Assembly: GCA_037013685.1 (NCBI GenBank)
Contig: CM072897.1
Location: 17,530,643 to 17,594,642 of the forward strand
Direction of reading: 5' to 3'
Source: Acridotheres tristis
Lineage: Eukaryota; Chordata; Aves; Passeriformes; Sturnidae
DNA: 64,000 nt
Below are positions 27,901 to 39,900 of this stretch, piece after piece (the first letter of the stretch is position 1; every line of letters starts with the position of its first letter). A program made the position numbers and the translations under genes. Under the pieces are notes generated by a model, which saw only the letters and a list, made by a program, of their open reading frames with translations, was not told where the DNA came from and made no database searches.

Positions 27901-30900
27901 AGACAGAGGACTATGTGGAGCCTTTACCATCAAGTAACTGTCATTTTTATTGACAAGTAATTCAGTACTGCAATTAAGACCTTGCAGAATATAAAACATC
28001 ACTCTGGACTTCAGGCAAACAGGGAGGATGTTTCAGGTATTAGGAAATGGTCACAGCTGCTTCATATTCTTCCAGAAATATTTTTCTGACACTTCTGTCC
28101 AAAAAGGATGTGTTTGTAGGTGTTCCATATTGCCTGGAAGGAAACTGAAGAAATAAGTATCTTTTGAATTTTTAGGAGGAGTGAAAAAGCAGCCTCATTA
28201 GCTTACTCATTCAGTACTTGATAGAGACAGGCTGAATTATTCTGGATGGGTCTTTTTTGTTTGGTAGTGGGTGGTTTGGTTTTTTTGTCATGGTTTCTCT
28301 CCCAGCCATGCTTATGAGCTCCATATGTTAGCCTGCATTTCAGTGGCAGTGACTGAAGAGCAGGAGCAGAAGGGAACTGCTGGAATAATCTACCCTTGGG
28401 AAACACAGTGCTGGTGAAAGCCCAAGGGTCACAGGGTCAGGGTTTGGGGTGCTAACTACCTTAGCTCATTTGGAATCCTTGTTCCTACATTCTGTATTTT
28501 AAATCTTATAATGTTAACTTTTATCTCTCTATTTTTCAAAACTCTTGAACCTAAAGTGTTATTTTGGGTGGGATATATAAGCAGAGCAATCACATAACAT
28601 ATAAGAAAATTATGTGTTTTAAGTTTTCTCTCACTTTGATGTGCTGAGCAGTACAGAACTGAGCTCTAAAAGAACAGAAGAGATTTTGCCGTGGTTGCAT
28701 AAATCACAAGAACTATGACAAGTCACAAGAAATATTTTCTATGTTAAGGTTTACTTACCTTTGTCTTCCTCTGTGTAGTTGTTGATTTTTTTCCACTCAA
28801 TTGCAATAAATATTGCTTTTGTTCCACATTTTCTAAATTCACTGGCTGGTCTTATTCCTCTGGAAGCTGCTGTTCTAGAGTGGATACTTCCCAACTCCTG
28901 TACCTTTTTCAATGACCAAATAAAAATATACCTCTGAGAAAGCAATAAAACCTTAGATGTAGAAGCTCATTCTTAGGATTAGGATTACTCTTCTTCCTAG
29001 TGTGTAAAAGCAGAAAGTAAAATGAAATATTTCACTCTGAGGTATACTGTGCATCCGTCTTGGAAATTAAAGTGCCAAAGTTTTAGGTCCTTTACAGAAA
29101 AATACCCGTTGTATCACCTATAGCATTTAGTAGTTTATATTAATGTGCTTCTTTAGAGTGAGGGCCTTGCTTCTTTGGAGTGGACTTTGCTCACTAGAAT
29201 ATTTAATTTTTCAGAAATTAATATATTGTTAATACCTTCTAGTTAGTGTAATTTTGTAATGTAAAGCTGTTTGTAAATATTGCTTTTCACTTATTTGGAG
29301 TCTTTTTTGTTTGTTTCAGGGTGCAGTCTCTGGGTCAGTTCAGGCTTCAGATCGACTTATGAAAGAACTCAGGGATATATATAGATCACAGAGTTATAAA
29401 ACAGGTAAAATGCCTCAGATTTCCCTTTTTAAAATATGCTTTAAATGAATTCTCTTGGGAAATACTTTCTGCTAACTTTTCTGTGTTTTATTGCCCCATG
29501 TTTGTTATATATGTGCGTGTTTGTGTGCACTTGTGTAAAAATACATAGATTCATTTTATAAACTCCTTTGACATAAAGTAGTTTATTTGTGGAGAAAAGT
29601 CAGAACATATATTGCTTGGAATAATGATGTGAATTACAGTGGAAAACAAGCTTGTATATTAAATTAGTTTGAATAATGACCAGTTATTATCTTTAGGTAG
29701 TGGATGGCTGTTTCATTTATTCCTTATAGGAGCTGTAGCTAAACTAGCTCAGCAAAGGATTCAGCATATTGAATTGTCTGAGTGTTACCATATGAGAAAT
29801 AGAAATTACATCGATTTTGGGCAAGTTGTGTTCATCTAAAAATAGACAAATAGACAGCTCCATCACTGCAGCCAGTGTGGGAGCAGGAGCAATGCCTCAT
29901 TAGAGAGTCAGTATAAACTGAAATACTCTTTCACTTTTTGAGCTTTTGTACATATGTGTCTCTAGTGGACTTAAATCTCACTTGGCAATGCCATTTTAAT
30001 TGTGTGTAAAAGAACAGAGGTGGAGAGACAACAGGTTCCTGTTTTGATTTGTCATATTTAACTTTGAGATCAACTGTTTCATCCATGGAAGTTCCGGGGA
30101 CAGTTATAAAATGTCTGGGGTATAAATTTGATGGGGTAACCTAGTGTTGATCTAATGCAGCCTCCTTCTTTTAACTTTGCTGCACCTGAGGGCTGCCAGT
30201 GTGCCCCAAGCACGTCCCTCTGGGAAGGAGTGGGCTAGTGGCTCTAGGGAGGGGCTAGAACAGGTCTGTGTGAAATCGTGGGGAATGCTTTCCTGCCCAG
30301 TTTTGACCTTCAGGGTTTGTTTTGGTGATTTGAGCTAAGCTGGCTGGAGCACAGCAGCCTGGAAGGAGTGCTCTGGGCTGCTCAGTTGTGTGGTGGGACC
30401 CCTGGGCAGATGTGGTTTGAGGGGAGGTGTAGGATCTCTAGTAATGCCATTTTTGGCTTTAGATAAACATATCTTAACAAGCTGCAAAAGACTGATCTTG
30501 ATGTAGGAAAGCCTACTCTAAATTATGAGCAAGAGCAAATCTTGCTAAACTTTACAGAAAGTTGAGGTTCTAAGGGGTGAGTGCAGTAACTTAGAGCTTA
30601 TGACTTAGGAAATTTGTAAAAATACTGCAAGTGGGTGCCTCGTGTTGCTCTCTAAAACATGGTCATGAAGTGGTGTCAGGTGGAAGTTGACACTATGAGG
30701 ATGATGGCAATTCTGCTTTGAAACACCATCCTACTGACACATTTATTGCATTTTTGCCAGTAAATTGATGCTGTTTGTTATGAAACTTACCTAGATTCAT
30801 TCCTTATGGTTTCATTTATTCTTTGACTTTGAGTGAATTTCTGTCCCCAGTTCTTTTCCTTCTCACAGAACTCCTGCTTCCATAGCCTAGTTCTGCCTTT

Positions 30901-33900
30901 TGTTAGGTAACTGGCACCATGTGCACAGGCTGTGGCAGCTAATTGGTTTTTTTAATGTCATTTTTGTTCAGAGTATTTGCCCCATGGTCCATTTTACCCT
31001 AAATTTAATTTCTTCCTACTGATGCACAAGGGGAACCATTGTGAAACTCCCATGTTCTGGTAATTGTTGCAAGGTAATTTAATGCTGTTACCATTTCTTT
31101 GTACAAGTCAGGCTAAGGCTGAGTTTTAGTTGGGTAAGGATGACTTGATTTTGTTTGCAGGACGTTGTGTTTTTAGGACTGACAGTAGGACAACGCTGGG
31201 AGTTCTGAAGTGAATAATGCTTGTAGCAATAGTACTTTAAATATTTATTTTCTATTAGACTGTTTTTATAAAAAGGTACTGTTAAAAGACAGCGGCTTCA
31301 ATTGTAGGTGTGCCTTCAAGGTAGTATCTATTTTAGAAATTAATTTCCTTTATCAAATGAAGCAATGCTGCTGGAGCTCAAGCAGAAGATTACAAGCTTG
31401 CTCTCAACAGCAAGGTTGCTTATCTACCTGGGAAATCTAGGAGAAGAATTGCCCTTAAAGAAACAGAAAATAATTTTCTTAAAAGCTGACAGAAGCTAAA
31501 AATACTCCAGCAAATTAATATATTCTGTTGTGAATTAGGCAGTTTCATTAACCTGTTCAGATAATGGGAGCCACAAGTCATGCAAAGCAAGATTCTCTCA
31601 TTTCCATGTATCAGACTGGAGATTCACAAATGACTTTATGTAATGTTAGGGGATTGGGAAAGGAGGGCAAGAAGCAAAGAATTTGGGGATATTAAATGAA
31701 ATCTTTCTGTTCATATCTTTAGCATCTGTTTTATTCATATATAATTCACATAGAGTTCAATTCTCTGCTTTTATCCAAAGACTGTATGGGATTTACTTTT
31801 TGATATAGTAATGTTGCCCTAAGTAAGATGTTGCCTCTGTTTTGAAAGGAATTGCTTTTCCTTCTACATTTAAATTTCTTTTGTTTTTGCTTGCTTCGTA
31901 GTTCTGTGGGTTTCTCTTTACTTGATCACCTTTGAGTAATAAAAGCCCCATCTCGTGTTTAAACAAGAGGAACCTACCTTGATTCATTTCCTAAATTAAG
32001 GACTTCTCAAAAACTGCTATTCATAAGTTAAATTCTTTTTGACATGGAACCCCCTGGTGCTGGTGCTGAGGAGACAGATGCTCTGTGGCTGACTGAAAGG
32101 CTGCTGCAGTCTTGCTGTGCTGGGAAGGCTCAGTCCTGAGCTGAGCCTGTCTCTGAAGAGCCCTCCTGCAGCTCCTGGCTCAGGGCAGCTCTTCCTGTTG
32201 GGGGAGCTGGCAAAGTGTGTGAGCCTTGGAGCTGGAGGACTGGGACAGGAGCTGTGGGTAAGAACAGGAGGCCCAGGATGGTGGAAGGAGGAGGGCAGGA
32301 GTGGGGCTGGAGGCCGAGTGAGTGAACAAAGGGATGGAAGTTCTCTTGTGATCTTCCATTGTTTAGCACAGTGTCAGGAGCCTTGCTGTAACTTATTGCC
32401 TTGTCTGTAACAAGTATTCTTTGCTCCCGTTTGGGTGCAGGTGGAAGAAAATATTCTGGATACAAAAATGGAATAGATTTGTCATTAATGGGAGTTGATA
32501 ATGAGCAGAGTTCTGAATGTCAGCTCTTGTTGTTACATCAGAGCAGTACAAATTGAAATTCTTACAGTTTGTGACTTACACTAAGGTCAGTTCAGAAAAT
32601 AGTGTCCTTGGATCTGGGGAATTAGAAAAAAGCCTTGATAGCTCCTTTGGTTGATCCTCAAACAGAGATGTCATGTCTCTGAAGTAGCTGCTGATTAAAA
32701 GGGACATGGATAGCACAGGGAGTATGTGTTCAGGCCTATATTGTTATTCTGGACATAGAAAAATTAGAAATTGTGTTCTTGGCTGCAGTATCCACTTGTT
32801 AGTGGCACTCGGGAGAAACAAACATAGGTGCTTTAACTTGTGTGCCAAGTTTTGAAATGCTTTAGAAATAAAAGTGTCTGGACAACTTGAAATGTCATCT
32901 GTACTCCAACTACTAATGCTAATAAGTTTCAACTGCAAGTTTATTTTTCTGCTAGAATAATAAAACTCAGAAATGAATACCCCCCATTCCTTGGGGAGAA
33001 TGTGGTGACTGCAATCTGGTGGTTGTATTGCCTTCAGAAATCCTTGGCAGGTTCCTGATTTGCATATGGCTTCCAACTAATTATGTCAGCAACAAAGATG
33101 CTGTTAAATATTAGGCCAGGAAATGAGTTTAATAATAGTGGGTTAGTCTATATGTATGAATATTCTGTGCAAGAAGAGGTTTAACTTTTGTACATGACTG
33201 ATACCATGCTCTAAATCTTGTCTGATGGTTAAAGATTTATTGCTTTTTCCAGAGCTGCTTGTGAATTTATGCAGAGAGGAAGTTTTGAATATACAAGAAA
33301 ATGGCAGATCATTTCCATCCTTCCCTGGGAGTGAAATGCACAACTGTTGTTTAACGTGCTTCAAACAAACAGGCTGAAAGTCACCAGCTGGCTCCCACAG
33401 GCCATTCCATTCTTCAGATGCATCTTCCTGGCTTCCTCAGTCAGCTGTTGGGAATGTCCTTCATCCACTGCAGTGTCTCCTTTTTTTGGGGGTTTCTGCT
33501 GCCTATACTCTCCTGTGTGCTGTCCTGGTGTGCCTGTACTGATGAGAACCTGTGAAACCATGCTGCACACTCACACTGTGTTGTAAAGTGTCTTAAAAAC
33601 ACATTAGTAGTGTAATGGATGTAAAATATAGTGAGCAATGAGCAAGCTGGAGTTGTAGTCGTGGAAGGTTTGAAGGTGAAATGGTTAAGTGTCAGAAAAA
33701 ATTGATTAATGTGGATTTTTTTAACAGAAGTGAAAACACTTTTTCCTTGTAGTTGCTCAGAAGTGCATCTGCTACTGGAGCAAGGACATGCCTCAGCATC
33801 AGTATCCTACCCATTGCTTATACCTGCTGACAGTATTCATATTTAAAAGCAAAGAATGTATTTGCTAAGTTTTCTATCTACAGTTTTAGTGCATAATTAA

Positions 33901-36900
33901 TTCCATTTACTGTTTCTACAGGGATATATTCAGTGGAACTGGTAAATGACAGCTTGTATGAGTGGCATGTTAAGCTTCTCAAGTAAGTTAATAAACTTTT
34001 TACATGTTCTGAACAGCCTGTTTTATTATTGCTGGAGAGATTTTTGATGAATGAGCATGTAAGATAGTGTGTTACAATAGTAGTAGCAGTAATGGTAATT
34101 GTAGCCACTAAATAGTGGCTGTAATTCTGATACATAGGAAATGTGTAGGGATGGAACTGCAGTAATTGGGCTGGCAAAAAGACAGACCTGCTTTTCACTG
34201 CCAACACTGTGTATTGCATGAACTGTCATTACTGTTCAATTCTAAAACTGCTCCAAAATATGCAGCCTTAAATGACGAAAATTTTTTTCAAGAGTTTTTG
34301 CATGATTTTTAAAAATGTTTTTAATGACAGGAAAATCCAGCTCCTAGTTTCATTTAAGATGTAGGAAAGAACAGAACTGAGTGTCACTAGTTGTTTATTT
34401 CTACAGTTAAACAGACACACAGGACTGAAACTTTTAGCTATCATCACGTAAATGTGAGTTATATGTACCTTGTCTACTGTCATCACCTAGTACACAAAGT
34501 GAAAAGCAGTACATAACTCACCTTGCTACATCCATAGCCCAGTAACTTCAATCCTAGAGGTGTTAGAGTGAAGTGACTCCTGGTAAGAGGATCATCTGCT
34601 GCCATCCCTATACAGCACCTAAGGAAAGGAATAGCCTCCCCAAACTGTGCTGCAACATCTGGAATGGAGACAAGAGCTTCCATGGCCTCAGCTGTGTCCT
34701 GGGGGATGAGGGGAAGGACTGAGGCTGTTTCAGCACAGTAGTTGACCTGCCTGTAGGAATTGTTGCCTTGTCCTAGGGGTGAGAGTTGTGCAAACTGGGT
34801 CACCAGCTGCTGAAATAGTTTTGTTTCCTTCTTAGTGTAATCATGGGCACGTGAAGGTTTTGAGGCTGAAAATGGCAGGAATGACACATCAGAGAAATCT
34901 GTGTCACATTATTGGAGGCCTTCCTATCGAGCACTTCTGAAACCAAGTGCTCAAACCGTGTGCAGTGATTTGAAATCTCTGTTCAAATGCTGTGAACAGG
35001 TCTCATTTTCTGCCTTCAGAAAAGGGGAAGTGGAGTGCGTGCAGCAAATGCCTTCCAGAATGTCTAAGAGAAGAAGTGTTATGTTTGTTTATTGCAGCAA
35101 AAAGTGCCTGGAAACAAATGCAGTGTAGCAGAGTAGCTGAGGGTAGATGTCAGAGGAAAGAGCCTGTGTGAGGAAGGACCAGTGTTATTACTAGAACAAG
35201 TCCTTTTGAACTAGCCCGGCAAAAGCCATGGCTTGAAATGAGAGGTTCCTAAGCACTGGAAAACTTTTTTCTGAAATAATTTCACACTGGTAGGATGGGG
35301 ACAAAAGTTCTGAAATGAGATCTAATAACTTTGTAGTATCAGCTGTAGCAGAGGATTAGATTTAATGGCCTTTCAGTCCCTTTAACGTTTGGCTTACTGC
35401 AGGTGTTTTTGATTAGTCTCTTCTATTTAAAAGCTGATGAGGTGTCAGAGCTTGGTGGGATTAACCCAGTAGTGTCTGAATTAATGGTCAGGCTGCTCAC
35501 CACCAGCATTTTGGAACAAACAGTTGTTGAAATTCTGCTGAGCTGAAGCTGCTGGCTTTAGTACTTCTGCTGATGCAAATTACTTTCAACAGCTGATGCA
35601 GAACTACAATTACATATTCCATAAAGGATTCACTAACTATGTGCTGAAAACTAGATGACTAGTCTTCCTGTTTTTCTCCCCTCTTATTTGAACACAACTG
35701 AACTGAAGAGAATTAAAATTGCTCTTTTCAAATAAGGAACTTATTTTGTGCTGTGTTTAAGCAACACTTGATAGCATTGGGAATGTAGTAGGTTGTAGCA
35801 CGTTCTCATGCTGATCCCGTGGCAAAGTTTTTACTTGGAAAAATAAGTAAGAATTTCCTAGAGTTCACCTTAAACTACAAGTACATAAAGGAAGTCTTTA
35901 AGAGGAATTACTGTTTACAGGTAGTGAAAATATTAACTTCATCCATGATCTCTCCCCTGCTGCTTTTATAGGGTTGATCCTGATAGCCCACTGCATAGTG
36001 ATCTTCAGGTCTTAAAAGAAAAGGAAGGTGTAGAATACATTTTACTCAACTTCTCTTTTAAGGTAAGCATCTGTGGGATGAAAAGCTGCAGTTAAATTTG
36101 GGGCTTACTATAGAAAGTGACTGAAATGACCCTCAGCTGTTACTTGAGTAATAATGGATCTGTAGCATTAAAAAAAGGGAAGAAAAAAAGAAAACTAACT
36201 TTTAAGTTCGACACTGAAGCTTCCCAGGAAAGTGCTTTTTAGCCAGTACTATGGAAAGTGAATTTTTACAGAACTGAAAAATTGTACTACGTCAAATCTG
36301 ATTTGACAAATAAGACTATTTAAATATTTTCTGGTTGGGAAGCAATGTCACAGCATTTTCCTTAGCCTGTTTTTTTTTTTATTATTCTTTTCAGGATAAC
36401 TTCCCTTTTGATCCTCCCTTTGTGCGAGTGGTGTCTCCTGTGCTCACGGGAGGGTAGGTCTGAGTTGCCCTGCAGAAATTGTGCTTTGTGGTAAAAATGC
36501 TCCAAGTTGAAAAGCTCTGTGCCTGCCATAATGTGTAAGAAGTGACCTCTGTGGGGGTGAACATTGCTGTTCCTTCTCCTGTTGTAGAGTGCCCTGGGTT
36601 GGTGCTTTGAACAGGACTTGAGCCCTGTGTTGCCTTCAGTTTGCTGTAAGGTCTGAACTGTCTCTCCTTGCTGGTGACAATGCTGTAAAGTTTTTTATTT
36701 AAAAATTCCTCAAACGCTGATCCAAAACCACTAAATTTAATTGAAAAGATGCTCCAAATATCATCTAAAGCATGTTAAAGTGCTGTCTGTGGCACTTGTG
36801 TATATCCATGGAGAGATGATTAAATTCACCTTCCAAGGCTTTTCTCCATCTCCTGGTCTCAGGAAATGATATCTGCATTTGAAAATACAGTCTGTGATAA

Positions 36901-39900
36901 CTGGTCCTGATTCTGATTGGATTGGAATTGCCATGTATTCTTCTTGAATTCAGTAAGTGGTTAGTGCAGTTAAATAGGGTTCATGAGGGGTGCTGCTTTC
37001 TCAAAACTAAACAAGCTGACCCAAACACCAGAAAATTCATTGGATTCTAATTTCACTGTACTCAGACTTCTTTTTAGAATGTAAAAGGATGGCTTTTCAG
37101 TAGTCATTTCCCTCTGAATGTCATATGGATGTATGAGGTTTAAATGTCTGGATCATGGAAGAGAATACATTTTGGCAATGGTGAAGTCTCTTCCCTTGGA
37201 CCAGGTTTTGTCATGCTCAGGTGTTCTGCTGAGTCCCCATCAGCACAATGGATAAAGGGTTTTTGAAGTTTAAAAAAGCTACTTACAGGAAAAGAGCAAG
37301 AAAAGATTTGGTTATCTCATATTATTTATCAATGCACCTACATAGTTTGAAATGGTGTTAAACTTCTTTACAGAGTTGAATTTTGTTGGTTTCTTTTAGC
37401 TATAAATTAGTACTACGCATATGTAGAGTAGCCATAAAAAATTAACTTTCCTTTTTCCATGGTCTCTGCAGTTGTGCAGACCAGCTCAGTCAGTGGTTTA
37501 AATTAAGTCTAGTTAGCAAACAGCCTTTTTTTTTGTCTCACAGTGCTAATTTTCTTGGCCTAAGTATAACACAACTAACTAGTTAGTTTATTACTGGTTA
37601 AAGGGCATTTCAGCTTTATGAACAAAGAATTGAACCAAGCTGGCAAGAGCTTAAAGTGCTGTGAACACTTGCCTCTTTTTACTAACTGCTGATGTCAAGT
37701 GTATTTTCTTTCACATTTTTTTCCTAGGTATGTCCTAGGTGGAGGTGCATTATGCATGGAACTTCTTACTAAACAGGTGAATATGAGCTCTGTTATCTGG
37801 GTAATAAAACATGCCTGAAAATAATGAAAATAGGTGCTTCCTTTGTTGAAGAATCCCTGTGTGGAATAAGTTCCACACTCCAAAAGAAACATGGTGGAAT
37901 TAAACCTCAATCCCAGAAGATTTGCCTTGCTGATCTTGTTTGAGATCTTTTCTGCCTTGGATGGCTTACAAGAGATGTGAGGAAGAGGCAGGAAGTGCAA
38001 GCATGTCAGCTTGGAGCTCTCAGAATTTCTGTGAGGAAAGCAGTGTGAAAAGCGAGTTCTGGGGAGCAACACATGTTGGTTTTTTTTCTAGAAGCCTCTT
38101 CAACTGCATCAAGTCAGATCTGGAAAATGATTACAGATTATTACAGTCATAGATGATTCGTGTAGACAGAGTGATTTATTTTTCTCATTAAAATAAGTAA
38201 ATGAATGAAGTAACTTAGTTGCAGGCTCTGGCAGAAACTCTTGTAAGCTCTGGAAGGCAAAGCAATGCCAGAGATGAGCAGAATTCTTCCAACGTCCTGA
38301 ATTGACTTCATTAGAGATCAGTCTTTTCTGCTTCTTGGAAAACAGAGTTGTAATTTCTGTTGTGACAGAATTGCTGAAAATGTGTCATGCTGTAAGGATG
38401 GAGCTTTTTTGTTTCTGTCTTTAGAAATGTGATTCAGCCTTTTCACTCTTCTCACAAGTTTAGAACTAGGACTGTATATAATTTTACAGATTTTCTGTGG
38501 AAAATAAAAGTTAACTGAAAAGAATAGCTAAAACTGGAATGCAGAAAAGAATCTCAAAGCACACGTTCCAAAATAAATTTGCAAGGTGAGCACAAGAAGC
38601 AAGTACCTGTTGTATGTTAATATTCCTTTCCTCCTCCAGGGCTGGAGCAGTGCCTACTCAATAGAATCAGTCATCATGCAGATCAATGCCACTTTAGTCA
38701 AAGGAAAAGCCAGAGTACAGTTTGGAGCCAATAAGGTAAATGTGCTGTGTTTATCAAATACACAAATCACTGGTGGGCTTCCATCTCTTTGCTGACTCAC
38801 ACAGAAGATGTTTAATGACAGAATTGCTATTGCAAATATATATGCATTTTGAATTGTCTGGTGTCTGTATGAGGATTTTATTGGCAATTAAAAATTGTTT
38901 ATGTAATTACAAGCATATGAGGTGAATAAAGCCTTGGGATGGGCAGGGTAGGCTTTTGCTGTCCTTGTATGGGCAAGGGAGGGGGAAGGAGGATCAGAAT
39001 TGGAAAGATTTGGAATTTGTGGCTCAGAGAAAGGAATCTTGAAAGCCAGGAATGTTCTAACATTGTGCATGGACTTTATTTTTAAGCCCACTGTAGAATT
39101 TCCTTGTTAGAACTGTTTTTGAGTCTTGCATGTCTAGATGCAGGTTTTGATGTTAGTTTTTTTCTCTTTTCAGAATCAATATAATCTAGCAAGAGCACAG
39201 CAGTCCTATAAGTCACTAGTACAAATACATGAGAAAAATGGTATGTATATTTTTGCCACCCTGGGAATTGGTGTTTGGCCACAGAGAAACTTGAAGTGAC
39301 AAAGTGTCTCACTTTGGCTTGGGAAGACCATAAATGTTTTTTCCTTCTTTTCTTTTTGCAGTAGATAAACAGTAGTGCTCAAATAATTTGGCTGCAATCA
39401 TTGCAACTTTTCCAGCTTTCTTGAATGGTGTGTGTGTGTTCCTGCTGCTTCTTGAAAGGCAGCTCCATTTCATATTCAGCCAGTTGATCTAGGAACTTCA
39501 TTGTTACTGTAGCTTTAAGAACTCTTAATATTGGTGAAGTATCTGCTGGAAGTTCATTCCTTTCCATGCAAGATTTTATTTTAATGTGTTAAGAACCTAG
39601 TGGAAATAATCATTAAGGAAGAGAGAAAGTGGGGGGGGGAAAGACCTGAGACTGAAAAATACAAAAAGTCAAGTGAGGTGTGTTAGCTGGGAAATTGTCC
39701 AATAGAACAGGGAGACACCTGTTTCAGTTTGAGCTTTTTTGCTCTATTTTAAGTCTCTCTGCTGCATAAAACACATGTGTAAGTGCTTCTGGTATAATTG
39801 AATTTACTGTGGCAGTATGAGAAGCCTGAGGCCATAAAAGGTTTAAGTAGCTTACATGTCACATAAAGGTAGTCAGCAGAATTGGTACCTTGGTCTCTGA

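Noticed and set aside
32117..32465. Overlapping open frames on both strands in UBE2Q2 intron 6
   Set aside because: Locally GC-rich sequence, no splice sites that fit UBE2Q2 phase and no recognisable protein.
37728..38072. 125-codon minus-strand open frame overlapping UBE2Q2 exon 10
   Set aside because: Shadow of the real exon plus intron; no splice or homology support.
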